Source: an uncultured Planococcus sp.
GTDB taxonomy: Bacteria; Bacillota; Bacilli; Bacillales_A; Planococcaceae
Assembly: GCA_947493585.1 (NCBI GenBank)
Contig: CANLRI010000005.1
Coordinates: 1 to 64,000 of the forward strand
Reading direction: 5' to 3'
DNA length: 64,000 nucleotides
Shown: in pieces, positions 8,639 through 17,207 of the stretch
How positions within the stretch are numbered: position 1 is the stretch's first letter
Layout of the letters: the number at the start of each line of letters is the position of its first letter
Notes under the pieces: model-generated
Databases searched by the model: none
What the model was told of the DNA's origin: nothing
The model's input: only the letters and a program-made list of their open reading frames with translations
Made by a program: the position numbers and the translations under genes

Positions 8639-9949
8639 ATGAAACAACAGAAAATCGACTTGGCCCCTTTCTATAAATTCGCTGGAGAGCATGTGGCTGT
8701 TGGGATACACGCTATAGACAGTAAAGGGAAAACCATTTTATACAATCGCAAGATGCGTGAAATCGAAGGCTTTGATTTTGAGGAGTTAACGGATCGGTCG
8801 CTTTTAGAGATGTTCCGCTTTGACCAAACACAGAGCACTTTGCTCCAGGCGCTCACCAGCGGCACACCGATATTGAATATTAAGCAAACGTATTGGAATC
8901 GAAAAGGGCAGGAGATTACTACCATCAACGACAGTTATCCTGTTTTTGAAGGCGGAGTGCTGATCGGGGCGATCGAACTCGCTCGGGATGTGACGACTTT
9001 GGAGCGGGTCATCTACCAGCCTTTGAAGAAATACGAGGAACCAATCACTTTCGCCAGCTTGACTGCCGTATCGGCGAGCATGAAAAACATCATTGCCCGT
9101 GCCGAAAAAGCCGCAGCTGCGAAACTGCCGGTGTTATTGGTCGGCGAATCCGGAACGGGCAAAGAGTTGCTTTCGGAAGCAATTCATTCCGCCCACGCTT
9201 CTGAACTTCCGATGCACATTCTATATTGCCACGGCACCGATAGCCGTTTGATTGACGAGTTGGATAAGGAAATCGAACGCATGAAACATGGTACGATTTA
9301 CTGCGAACGCATCGACTTGTTGCCGCGCGCCTTGCAGATGCAATTGCTTGAAGTGGTCGAGCGCCATGCGGCAGGCGATTGCTATTTTGTCGCGAGCGTT
9401 GGTGATGATCCAGTCGAATTGATTTCTTCCAATACATTGGTGAAAGATCTGTATTATTTCTTCTCGGCGATGACCATTAAAGTCGAGCCCCTGCGACGTA
9501 GAAAAGAAGACATCTTGCCGTTTGTCGATGATTATTTCTCCCGTCACCGGATGAAAGTGGGATCGGTTATCCGCTCTTTGTCGGATGAAGTGGAGAAGTT
9601 ATTCCTCAGCTACGACTGGCCCGGAAACTTGAAAGAACTCGAATTGCTATTGGATGAAATAACATCGCTCGTCACGACACAGGAAGTGGTAACGGCTTCC
9701 ATGCTCCCTCACCATTTCAAGCTAAAAACCCAAAGCGGTTCGCTGCAGCCGGAAGATTTTTTGGTTCGTTCCGATAAGGACCTGCTGCCGCTCGATGAGT
9801 ATTTGCAAGAAGCGGAAATATATTATTTAGAAAAGGCGATGGATTTATACGGGGGTAATGTGACAAAAGCAGCCCAGGCACTTGGCATGAGCCGCCAGAA
9901 CCTCCAATATCGCTTGCGGAAAATCAAAAAAAACGCACAATCGACGTAA
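8639..9949 (+). CDS. RocR-like transcriptional regulator lacking the GAFTGA loop
   Basis: 436 residues: N-terminal PAS domain (about 10-125), AAA+ domain (about 145-355), C-terminal Fis-type helix-turn-helix (about 407-432). It resembles RocR throughout, e.g. RKGQEITTIN in the PAS domain. Walker A GESGTGKE is present (169-176). The segment that should carry ESxLFG...GAFTGA is missing: only about 50 residues separate Walker A from the Walker B position, against about 65 normally. Walker B reads TIYCERID (no Asp-Glu). The usual DLYYRL arginine is replaced in DLYYFF. By family knowledge it should not activate sigma-54 polymerase; a TyrR-like sigma-A role is inferred. The start is chosen from GAGGTG six bases before ATG. 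It probably controls rocA, rocD and gudB. Confidence 0.85.
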   Translation: MKQQKIDLAPFYKFAGEHVAVGIHAIDSKGKTILYNRKMREIEGFDFEELTDRSLLEMFRFDQTQSTLLQALTSGTPILNIKQTYWNRKGQEITTINDSYPVFEGGVLIGAIELARDVTTLERVIYQPLKKYEEPITFASLTAVSASMKNIIARAEKAAAAKLPVLLVGESGTGKELLSEAIHSAHASELPMHILYCHGTDSRLIDELDKEIERMKHGTIYCERIDLLPRALQMQLLEVVERHAAGDCYFVASVGDDPVELISSNTLVKDLYYFFSAMTIKVEPLRRRKEDILPFVDDYFSRHRMKVGSVIRSLSDEVEKLFLSYDWPGNLKELELLLDEITSLVTTQEVVTASMLPHHFKLKTQSGSLQPEDFLVRSDKDLLPLDEYLQEAEIYYLEKAMDLYGGNVTKAAQALGMSRQNLQYRLRKIKKNAQST

Positions 9950-9968
9950 TGTCGATTGTGCGTTTTTA
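9929..9968. terminator. bidirectional terminator overlapping the regulator stop codon
   Basis: 15-bp stem AAACGCACAATCGAC...GTCGATTGTGCGTTT with the TAA of the regulator in the loop and T/A runs on both sides. It serves the regulator (+) and yugI (-). Confidence 0.9.
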
Positions 9969-9974
9969 TCGTGC

Positions 9975-10349
9975 TTATTGGCCGGAACGTTTGATCCATT
10001 CCTGCATTTTGTCTTTCAACGAATTGAATCCTTCAGAGTCATTCTCATTCACGTGTGATTGAAGAGATTGACGTGGTTTTTCGCTTTTTTGAGCTGCCGG
10101 CGGCTGTTCTTGCAATGCACGGATCGACAAGCTGATTTTTTTCGATTTAGAATCGACGTCCAATACTTTTACGTCTACTTCCTGTCCAACAGACAAGTAT
10201 TCGCTGACTTCTTTCACATAACCGTGCGTGATTTCTGAAATGTGAACAAGTCCTTGTGTTTGGTCGTCCAATGCAACGAATGCACCGTATGGCTGGATTC
10301 CTGTTACTTTACCGGAGACTTTATCTCCTGCTTGATACGTTTTTGTCAT
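9975..10349 (-). CDS. yugI: S1-domain RNA-binding protein, general stress protein 13 type
   Basis: 124 residues with a single S1 domain at about 5-78 (GDKVSGKVTGIQPYGAFVALD... GLVHISEI), followed by a low-complexity tail and a short conserved end. It matches the YugI/GSP13/CvfD family, ribosome-associated or RNA-binding proteins linked to stress and post-transcriptional control. Strong match in length and motif; the RNA target is unknown. It sits alone between two convergent or unrelated units. Confidence 0.9.
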   Translation of the reverse strand: MTKTYQAGDKVSGKVTGIQPYGAFVALDDQTQGLVHISEITHGYVKEVSEYLSVGQEVDVKVLDVDSKSKKISLSIRALQEQPPAAQKSEKPRQSLQSHVNENDSEGFNSLKDKMQEWIKRSGQ

Positions 10350-10435
10350 AGTTAACCGCTCCTAGTCTTTAGCTAAATTACTGTACACCTATTGGCATCT
10401 GTATATTATAGCACAGATTGAGCGTAAGAGTAAAA

Positions 10436-12985
10436 TCAGTATCCGGGATACAGCTCGAAACGCCAGCCCTCCGGTGTGAGTGCCATCTGTAAATGCTCAT
10501 ACCATTGTTCAGTTTGATTTGTTTCGTAAAGAATTTCTAAGCTGGCTTCAATGTCGTTTTGAATATTTAAATCCGATGCCGTAAATGACATGGACTCCAA
10601 GTTCTCAAAACCAGCGACCTGATGGCTGCTGGCAAAATTACGCCAAAACTCCACTTCTTGTTCCTCAGCATCAGCGCTAAGCAAACCATTCGCCACCTCA
10701 AAGTTTTCTTCATCGATCGCATGCAATAAAGCATAAGTGACGATCAGCGGCGAGGTGTTTTCGGGCAATTTTTCTTGACTCGCCAACATTTCATAAGCTT
10801 TCAAGCCCTGTTCCTGCAACTCCGGATCCGGTCCTTGAGAGTATTCTTGCTGCTCGTATTGAACAAGCCAAATGTGGTCTCTTTCAGTGACTAAAGCCGG
10901 TTGCAGTGGGTTGGCGCGATGAAATCCAATATCCTGCTCTTCATAGGCTACTGCAGGCTGGATCATCACTTTCTTATAAATGCGCTGCGTCATTTCTTGC
11001 TGCACTTCTACCCAAACTGCATTTTCTGTCAGTTCCGGAATTGGCTGCCAATCAGCCTTATACTGTTCCAGGCTCGGCTTGAGCTCGCTGTCAGATAATA
11101 GATGGTACATCGTTTCCGAATCTTTTTGATGATTGGCATAAAAATAGAGCAAGTAAATATCCAGCGGCTGCACGCCGGCAAGCAATTTTGTGTCATAAGA
11201 TTGATTGAAACGCTCATACAGCTCCTTGACGCGACCGTAATCAAAATTCGCCAAGTCGACCAACTCAGATTCCACTGGAAAATCGCCGTTTGGCAAGCTT
11301 GAACTCAGTTCCCCTTGCTGCTCCAATTTCAACATCTCCAGGCTGTCTCCGTACTCTAAGTTATCCAAAGAATCGGATTGCCGCCAGCCGCTATCTTCCA
11401 TTTCATCGATCACCGGCAACAAGATCGCCGCTAATGGATCATAAGAAGACAGAGACTTCCAGAGATTTTGGATTTCGGGCTTGACGACGCCTCCTTCATA
11501 AACCTCATGTTCTGCGCCTTTTGTGATTTGCCAAAACATCTGTTCATACATCACTTCGATTTCAGCTTTCAACTTACTTTCCGTCGGTTCATCGATTAGT
11601 AAATAAAGCATGGCATCGAATGCACCAATAAAGTGGTTTGGCTCAACCAGCCAGCCCTGTTCATCGAAATAAGGATGGAACATAAACAACGGCAAATACA
11701 TCCCTGCAAACGGATGGGTCTGGAATTGCGGGAGCTGCTGTAATTGATCAATATCTTTTACCAATAAATGCATCCTATCGGGATCCGCCAGGCGAAAACG
11801 CAGCCCATACTCTTCCCAGGCCGCGAGCAATTGTTTCAGTTCAGGTGATGCTTCGGGGATCTCTTCTATTAACAATTGCGGCTCACCGTAATGCTCGGAT
11901 GTCTCGGGCAGTTGATCTTCGTTATTTTTAAAAATATCTTCCGCAAAACCCTGCAGTTCGGTTGTTTTTGCGAAGTACAACTGCATAAAGCGGTCCATTT
12001 CATCGATCGGCATATGCCCCGAATTCGCCAAGGACTCCCCCATCCCTTTTGGCGTTTCGATCATCCACATCAATTCTTTCGTCTGCTGAGTGAAAAGCTC
12101 TGCATCGTCTTGGTGCTGCTGCAGATAGCTGCGGCTGAATAGCTTATCTTTTTCCTCGTCTGCACCTGCGACATAGGCAAACTCGGCAAATTGCCCCTCT
12201 TCCATGCCGAGGCGTTGTTTCGAATTTTCTCGCGCCTCCGCATATTGCTGCTCTATCTCATCTGCCATTTCCTGAGTCAACTGTCCTTCTGATGCTTCCG
12301 ATGCAGTAGGCAGGCGAAAGCTGTCGAAGAAAAAAGAACTCCCGACGACTCCAGCAAGCAAGGCAATCGATGCCGCGACCAACCAGATGGCCGGCTTTTT
12401 CACTTTCGGGATTGGCTCTTGTGGCAGTTCGTCAGCTACTGGGCTTTCGTCAATCGGCGCTTCATTCTCTGGGAGCTTGATCCGCTTAATGGATTTCTCC
12501 AGGAATTGCATTCGTTGTGTTAGTTCTTGAGGGTCCTCTACGGATAATCTTTCTGCTATTTTTTGCTTTGCGTCATCAATTAATTCCATTAGCTTCCGTT
12601 CATCAAGCTGAAGCACCTGTGCCGCAAATGATGATGCATGGCCGTTGACCAAATACAGGACGGCAGCCATTCGTTCATTGAGCGGCAGTGATTGAAGCGC
12701 CAAATGGCTTTCCCGGTCTTCTGGAAAACCAATCGCGCTCCCGTCGTTCTGCACAGCAGGATCCCGCGCCAATTCGGCCGCGGCGGCACGGTAGAGTCTT
12801 AACACCCGATTGACGCTTCCCTCTTGTTGGTCCGCGTGATTCTGCACACGCTTGAAAAACGAATTTGTTTGGTCCGCCGCCATGCCGTTTTGATAGGCGA
12901 ATCGCCTGAGCTCATCTGCCAATTGAATCATTTTCTGGTCTTTGTTTCGGTTATTCTCGCTTACCGGTTTGCTGTTTTCATCCAT
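10436..12985 (-). CDS. large single-pass membrane protein with sigma-region-4-like N-terminal domain, function unknown
   Basis: 849 residues. Residues 95-146 read like sigma-70 region 4: a LP..ER.A.VLYLV start, then a helix-turn-helix-like FAAQVLQLDERKLMELIDDA. A charged linker (150-195) leads to one membrane helix at about 199-220. Some 620 acidic residues, rich in Glu and Gln, follow and should lie outside the cell. No catalytic motif is evident. I know no named family with this layout. A membrane-bound transcription factor or an anti-sigma-like regulator is a guess. No sigma region 2 is seen, so it should not be a working sigma factor by itself. It is divergent from the NSS transporter gene. 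GGGGAG abuts the ATG, so the exact start is uncertain. Confidence 0.75.
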   Translation of the reverse strand: MDENSKPVSENNRNKDQKMIQLADELRRFAYQNGMAADQTNSFFKRVQNHADQQEGSVNRVLRLYRAAAAELARDPAVQNDGSAIGFPEDRESHLALQSLPLNERMAAVLYLVNGHASSFAAQVLQLDERKLMELIDDAKQKIAERLSVEDPQELTQRMQFLEKSIKRIKLPENEAPIDESPVADELPQEPIPKVKKPAIWLVAASIALLAGVVGSSFFFDSFRLPTASEASEGQLTQEMADEIEQQYAEARENSKQRLGMEEGQFAEFAYVAGADEEKDKLFSRSYLQQHQDDAELFTQQTKELMWMIETPKGMGESLANSGHMPIDEMDRFMQLYFAKTTELQGFAEDIFKNNEDQLPETSEHYGEPQLLIEEIPEASPELKQLLAAWEEYGLRFRLADPDRMHLLVKDIDQLQQLPQFQTHPFAGMYLPLFMFHPYFDEQGWLVEPNHFIGAFDAMLYLLIDEPTESKLKAEIEVMYEQMFWQITKGAEHEVYEGGVVKPEIQNLWKSLSSYDPLAAILLPVIDEMEDSGWRQSDSLDNLEYGDSLEMLKLEQQGELSSSLPNGDFPVESELVDLANFDYGRVKELYERFNQSYDTKLLAGVQPLDIYLLYFYANHQKDSETMYHLLSDSELKPSLEQYKADWQPIPELTENAVWVEVQQEMTQRIYKKVMIQPAVAYEEQDIGFHRANPLQPALVTERDHIWLVQYEQQEYSQGPDPELQEQGLKAYEMLASQEKLPENTSPLIVTYALLHAIDEENFEVANGLLSADAEEQEVEFWRNFASSHQVAGFENLESMSFTASDLNIQNDIEASLEILYETNQTEQWYEHLQMALTPEGWRFELYPGY

Positions 12986-13127
12986 CTCCCCATCAGCTCT
13001 CTTTCAGGTGAATTTCCTTTTATTTCTATTATACAGAAGAATTTGATGGCATTTTTAAATAATTCTATTTTTTTCTGGAGGGCTCGTGTAAAATAGTGAA
13101 ATCTAATCGATTTAGGAGGAACCAATT

Positions 13128-14465
13128 ATGAAAGCACGTGAACAATGGACGTCCAAGATCGGTTTCATACTCGCAGCAGCCGGCAGTGCAATCGGCCTCG
13201 GGGCGATCTGGAAGTTCCCATACGAAACCGGAGCGAACGGGGGCAGCGTTTTTATTTTGCTGTTCATCTTGAGCACTGTCTTGATCGGCTTGCCGATTTT
13301 GCTTGCTGAATTCGTTATCGGGCGCCGCGGACAGGCAGATGCCGTCAGCGGACTCAAAAAACAAGCACCCGGAAAGCCGTGGTATTTAATTGGCTGGTCC
13401 GGATTTATTTTTTCTTTCCTAATCCTTTCCTTCTACAGTGTAGTCGGCGGTTGGGTGCTATCGTATCTGGTACGCGCTGTCACCTTGCAGTTGTCAGGAC
13501 TGGGCGATGCAGATTTCGCCGAGTTGTTCGGCGGCATCATCAGTAATCCATGGGAAGTACTGATCGCACAAGCAGCGTTTATGGGATTGACCATCTGGAT
13601 CGTCCAAGGCGGCATCAAAGCCGGCATTGAACGCGCCAGTAAAATCATGATGCCAGCCTTGCTCATCTTCTTCGTCATCTTGATGATCCGTTCGTTGACA
13701 CTTGACGGGGCAATGGAAGGCGTCCGCTTCATGTTCGTGCCTGACTGGTCGTTCTTCAATTTCGAAACGGCACTTGTCGCTCTCGGGCAAGCGTTCTTCT
13801 CCTTGAGCGTCGGTGTCGCCGGAATGATCACGTATGCGTCTTACCTCAAGAAATCCGAAAATTTGACGCGTTCAGCCGTCAGCGTCGTGACCTTGAACAT
13901 CGTTATTTCCATCATGGCTGGATTGATCATCTTCCCTGCGGTGTTTGCACTTGATTACTTGCCGGATCAGGGGCCAGGCCTTGTCTTTATTATCTTGCCG
14001 GCCATTTTCGACCAATTGTTCATGGGCCAATTCCTGATCATCATTTTCTTCATCCTGTTATTGTTCGCGACTTTGACTTCATCCATTTCGATGCTTGAGA
14101 TCACCGTCTCGATCGCAGTAAAAAACAAATACGACCGCCGCCGCCGTTTGGCATTCATCATTGGCCTTGCAATCTTTGTGGTCGGCATTCCGAGCGCTTT
14201 GTCATTCGGTGTTATGAGTGAGCCGGTATTCTTCGGTTATACGTTCTTCGACTTTGTCGATATCTTGACGAGCCGCATCGGCTTGCCGCTTGGCGCATTG
14301 TTCATCTCCCTATTTGCTGGATATGTTCTGACTAATAAAAATGCACACGAAGAATTGACACAGCAACAGACCTGGGTTGAAGTATGGCGCGTGCTTGTGC
14401 GCTATGTGGCGCCAATCGCGATTATCATCGTGTTCATCAATGGCATCATTGATATCTTCTCCTAA
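13128..14465 (+). CDS. Na+-dependent NSS-family transporter
   Basis: 445 residues with about 11-12 membrane helices. The first helix carries the NSS signature WTSKIGFILAAAGSAIGLGAIWKFPY (Na+ and substrate unwinding site, within residues 6-31). The family imports amino acids or related solutes with Na+. The substrate is not evident; bacterial relatives carry Trp, Tyr, Leu or Ala. AGGAGG lies nine bases before the ATG. Unlike the second NSS gene at 33.9 kb, I see no small MetS-type subunit gene after it. Confidence 0.88.
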   Translation: MKAREQWTSKIGFILAAAGSAIGLGAIWKFPYETGANGGSVFILLFILSTVLIGLPILLAEFVIGRRGQADAVSGLKKQAPGKPWYLIGWSGFIFSFLILSFYSVVGGWVLSYLVRAVTLQLSGLGDADFAELFGGIISNPWEVLIAQAAFMGLTIWIVQGGIKAGIERASKIMMPALLIFFVILMIRSLTLDGAMEGVRFMFVPDWSFFNFETALVALGQAFFSLSVGVAGMITYASYLKKSENLTRSAVSVVTLNIVISIMAGLIIFPAVFALDYLPDQGPGLVFIILPAIFDQLFMGQFLIIIFFILLLFATLTSSISMLEITVSIAVKNKYDRRRRLAFIIGLAIFVVGIPSALSFGVMSEPVFFGYTFFDFVDILTSRIGLPLGALFISLFAGYVLTNKNAHEELTQQQTWVEVWRVLVRYVAPIAIIIVFINGIIDIFS

Positions 14466-14560
14466 GCCCGTTGTTCGAAAAATGCCACAACTCTATATGT
14501 AAGAAAACGTTCCGCCGTGGTATGATAGAGCTAGAAGGAAGTCTTTAAGAAAAGGAGTGT

Positions 14561-14782
14561 ATGACTTTGAAAAAAGATTTGCACACCCAATTGAAAATGC
14601 TGCGGGAAGAACGCAATTTGTCGCTCGATGACTTGTCTTTAAAGACCCGCATCGGCACAGCGCGCCTTGAATCCTATGAAAGCGGCGAAGAAGTACCATC
14701 CGTCCAAACGATCCTTGTGCTGTCAAATGCACTCGAAGTTCCTGCTTCCAACTTACTCGATGGATTGGAAACAACAAAATAA
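14561..14782 (+). CDS. small Xre-type helix-turn-helix regulator
   Basis: 73 residues, almost all one HTH_3 domain (about 8-65): LKMLREERNLSLDDLSLKT then a recognition-helix region with RIGTARLESYESGEEVPS. It is a DNA-binding protein without a sensor domain. AAGGAG is three bases from the ATG but nine from an in-frame TTG at 14567, so the true protein may start at residue 3. It is its own unit with a strong terminator; the target is unknown. Confidence 0.82.
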   Translation: MTLKKDLHTQLKMLREERNLSLDDLSLKTRIGTARLESYESGEEVPSVQTILVLSNALEVPASNLLDGLETTK

Positions 14783-14813
14783 AAAAGCTTCGGCAATGTG
14801 CCGGAGCTTTTTT
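14781..14813. terminator. bidirectional terminator
   Basis: AAAAAAGCT..CGG-loop-CCG.AGCTTTTTT. It ends the Xre gene (+) and the DUF1871 gene (-). Confidence 0.85.
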
Positions 14814-14826
14814 ATTTTGGCTTTTT

Positions 14827-15096
14827 TCAAATGATGTGTTTCGCTTCATACTTTACGGCGAGTAGCTTATAGGAAATATCCACGCATTTCTCCAGAGGGA
14901 TCCATTGCTTAAAACTTGATTCGTAAATGCCTTGGATCGCTTTAGCTAAGTCAGACGGATGGTCGAGTTCGTGCAGCTTGTTGATGACATCATTCGCTTC
15001 TGACTTGTATTCGCCAGAGCCGACAGAGAAAGGATCCCATCCCTCCATAATCCATAGCGCTCTTTTATCCATGTCCACCGTATTCATTCGTTTCAC
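14827..15096 (-). CDS. yugE: DUF1871 family protein (YugE)
   Basis: 89 residues, matching the YugE/DUF1871 family: WDPFSVGSGEYKSE near 20-33, then a helical segment with IQGIYESSFKQWIPLEKC near 53-70. Small soluble protein with no known function. Divergent from patB with a 65-base gap; yugE and patB are also neighbours in B. subtilis, which supports the assignment. Confidence 0.82.
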   Translation of the reverse strand: MKRMNTVDMDKRALWIMEGWDPFSVGSGEYKSEANDVINKLHELDHPSDLAKAIQGIYESSFKQWIPLEKCVDISYKLLAVKYEAKHII

Positions 15097-15161
15097 CTAT
15101 CATTCCTGTATCGTTACCAGCTATAATATCATAGAAACCCAAAAGAAATGAGGAGATTGCT

Positions 15162-16331
15162 TTGAATTTGTTCGAACAAGTGCATGACCGCAGGAAAAGC
15201 CGTTCCGTAAAGTGGGAACGGATGGAGTCAGTTTACGGAATCCAGGATGCATCCGGCATATTGCCGATGTGGGTCGCAGATATGGACTTTCCGGCGCCGC
15301 CTCCAGTGACTGATGCATTGCGAGAACGATTGGAACATCCGATTTTCGGTTATTCATACATATGCGAAGAATGCAAAACGGCAGCTGCCAACTGGCTGAC
15401 CAAACGCCACGGCTTAACGGTCGAAACGGAGTGGATGCTGTTTCACCAAGGTGTCATCCCGGCAATGGCCAGCATTATGGATGTCTTTACCGACGCTGGC
15501 GACCTAGTGCTCGTGACGCCGCCTGTTTACCCGCCCTTTTTCTCCATCCCTAAAAATCTCGGCCGCGGGGTTCTGTACTCCGAATTGATCGAGCAAGATG
15601 GCGTTTATTCGATTGACTGGACTGATTTTGAAGCCAAGCTTGAAAAGTCCCGTTTGTTCATCTTGTGCAACCCGCATAACCCCGGTGGCAAATTGTGGAC
15701 GCCGGAAGAATTGAAACATATCGTCCAGTTATGCGCACGCCACGATGTCTTAATTCTTTCGGATGAAATCCATAGTGACTTGATCCATGCTGGAGAAGCC
15801 CATACCCCGCTGCTGTCGGTTGCCGGCAGCGAGCAAAACCGCATCTTCACTTGCATCGCGCCGACGAAAACGTTTAACTTGGCGGGCATTCAAGCGGCCA
15901 TGATCGTCGCTCCTGATTCCGATAAGCGCACACGTCTAGAACAGCATATGCAAGCACATGGCACAGGCTCTTTGAACGCCTTTGCGCCTGTTGCGTGGAA
16001 AGCTGCATACGAACACGGCGGACCTTGGTTGAATGAATTGCTTGAGGTGTTAGCACACCACATTGATTATGCGGTGGAACGGCTCGAACAGGAAGTTCCA
16101 GGCTTGAAGATCCGCAAGCCGCAATCGACATATTTATTGTGGATCGACTACCGGGCGCTCGGCTTCAATGAAGACGAAATAATGAAACGTCTGCTTGAAA
16201 AAGGCAAAGTGGCACTTGAACCGGGATCGAAATACGGTGAAGCCGGCCGCGGGTTCTTGCGCATGAATATCGCGTGCCCGACACAGACTTTAGAAGATGG
16301 CGTCAGCCGGATCATTCGCACGCTCTGTTGA
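15162..16331 (+). CDS. patB: MalY/PatB-type PLP enzyme (cystathionine beta-lyase/aminotransferase)
   Basis: 389 residues, fold-type I PLP enzyme of the MalY/PatB branch. The N-terminal PMWVADMDFPAPPPV is diagnostic (near 31-45). NPHNPGG is near 170, the PLP aspartate in LILSDEIHSDL (near 200), and the lysine in APTKTFNLAGIQ (near 235). PatB cleaves cystathionine and cysteine conjugates (C-S lyase) to give homocysteine or thiol, pyruvate and ammonia. It starts at TTG after ATGAGGAG. The C-terminus is complete. Confidence 0.9.
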   Translation: MNLFEQVHDRRKSRSVKWERMESVYGIQDASGILPMWVADMDFPAPPPVTDALRERLEHPIFGYSYICEECKTAAANWLTKRHGLTVETEWMLFHQGVIPAMASIMDVFTDAGDLVLVTPPVYPPFFSIPKNLGRGVLYSELIEQDGVYSIDWTDFEAKLEKSRLFILCNPHNPGGKLWTPEELKHIVQLCARHDVLILSDEIHSDLIHAGEAHTPLLSVAGSEQNRIFTCIAPTKTFNLAGIQAAMIVAPDSDKRTRLEQHMQAHGTGSLNAFAPVAWKAAYEHGGPWLNELLEVLAHHIDYAVERLEQEVPGLKIRKPQSTYLLWIDYRALGFNEDEIMKRLLEKGKVALEPGSKYGEAGRGFLRMNIACPTQTLEDGVSRIIRTLC

Positions 16332-16346
16332 TATGTTTGGAAAAAG

Positions 16347-16380
16347 GAAAAAAGCTATCGCCCGCTGCGATAGCTTTTTC
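16347..16380. terminator. bidirectional terminator between patB and the cyclophilin gene
   Basis: GAAAAAAGCTATCG-loop-CGATAGCTTTTTC, T-run on both sides. Confidence 0.87.
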
Positions 16381-17076
16381 TTATTGCTCGACGATTTCGA
16401 TCGATTCGATGACGATGTCTTCAAGCGGTTTATCATTTGCCCCTTTTTCAACAGCAGCGATGCTGTCGACAACGTCCATCCCTTCATCGACTTGGCCGAA
16501 GACAGTGTGCATGCCATCTAGCCAAGGCGTTCCACCCATTTCTTCGTAGGCTGCCGTGATTTCTGCTGGATACTCAGAGGCGCTGCCTTCTTCTATTTTT
16601 TTAGCCTGCACAATAAAGAATTGGCTACCATTCGTTCCTGGCCCTGCATTTGCCATCGACAAAGCGCCACGGAAATTGAATAGCTGATCGCTGAATTCAT
16701 CTTCGAATGGCTCGCCGTAAATGCTTTCACCACCTCCGCCAGTGCCGGTCGGGTCGCCGCCCTGCAACATGAAGTCTTCAATGACGCGGTGGAAAATGAC
16801 GCCGTCATAATAACCGGATTCGGCATGTCCGAGGAAATTCTCTACTGCTTTTGGTGCGATTTCCGGGAATAGCCGGATGCGGATTGTGCCTTCTGATGTA
16901 TTCATATCCACAATCGTTTCTTCCGTTATGCCTGGTTCAAGCTGCGGATAGCCTTGCACTTCTTCAGTTGGAGCAGGCTCCGTGCTGCTTGTTTCTTGTT
17001 GTTCTCCCGAACTGCCGCAAGCTGCTAGTGCAACTATAGAGACCAGGAGCATTACTGACCATAAAGTTTTTTTCAT
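16381..17076 (-). CDS. cyclophilin-type peptidyl-prolyl isomerase lipoprotein
   Basis: 231 residues. A lipoprotein signal with lipobox VALAAC places the lipidated cysteine at 20, followed by a Ser/Thr/Glu linker and a cyclophilin domain from about 50. Motifs include [20 protein letters not shown] (near 95-115), TNGSQFFI, and [15 protein letters not shown] near the end. It catalyses proline isomerisation and probably helps proteins fold on the outer face of the membrane. Stand-alone gene, convergent with patB. Confidence 0.92.
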   Translation of the reverse strand: MKKTLWSVMLLVSIVALAACGSSGEQQETSSTEPAPTEEVQGYPQLEPGITEETIVDMNTSEGTIRIRLFPEIAPKAVENFLGHAESGYYDGVIFHRVIEDFMLQGGDPTGTGGGGESIYGEPFEDEFSDQLFNFRGALSMANAGPGTNGSQFFIVQAKKIEEGSASEYPAEITAAYEEMGGTPWLDGMHTVFGQVDEGMDVVDSIAAVEKGANDKPLEDIVIESIEIVEQ

Positions 17077-17162
17077 TTCGTTTCACCCCGCTTTATTCTA
17101 GCATAGAATAATTCAGAATACAGTGGTAATTTATTCTGCTTTTTTCGGGTAACGAACTATTA

Positions 17163-17168
17163 TATAAT
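17163..17168 (+). promoter_or_regulatory. -10 element of the MFS gene
   Basis: Consensus TATAAT with no good -35 at 17 bp. It puts the transcript start near 17175, which makes a start at TTG 17181 unlikely and favours CTG 17208. Confidence 0.5.
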
Positions 17169-17207
17169 ATAGGTAGAGTTTTGGTTTTCAGAAAGAAGGG
17201 GTTCCAA

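Noticed and set aside
8500..8640. Sigma-54 (-24/-12) promoter for rocA
   Set aside because: The best candidate, GTGCAAATTTTTTTTGC on the minus strand, has a spacing two bases too long and lacks the GG; no other GG-N10-GC was found in the gap.
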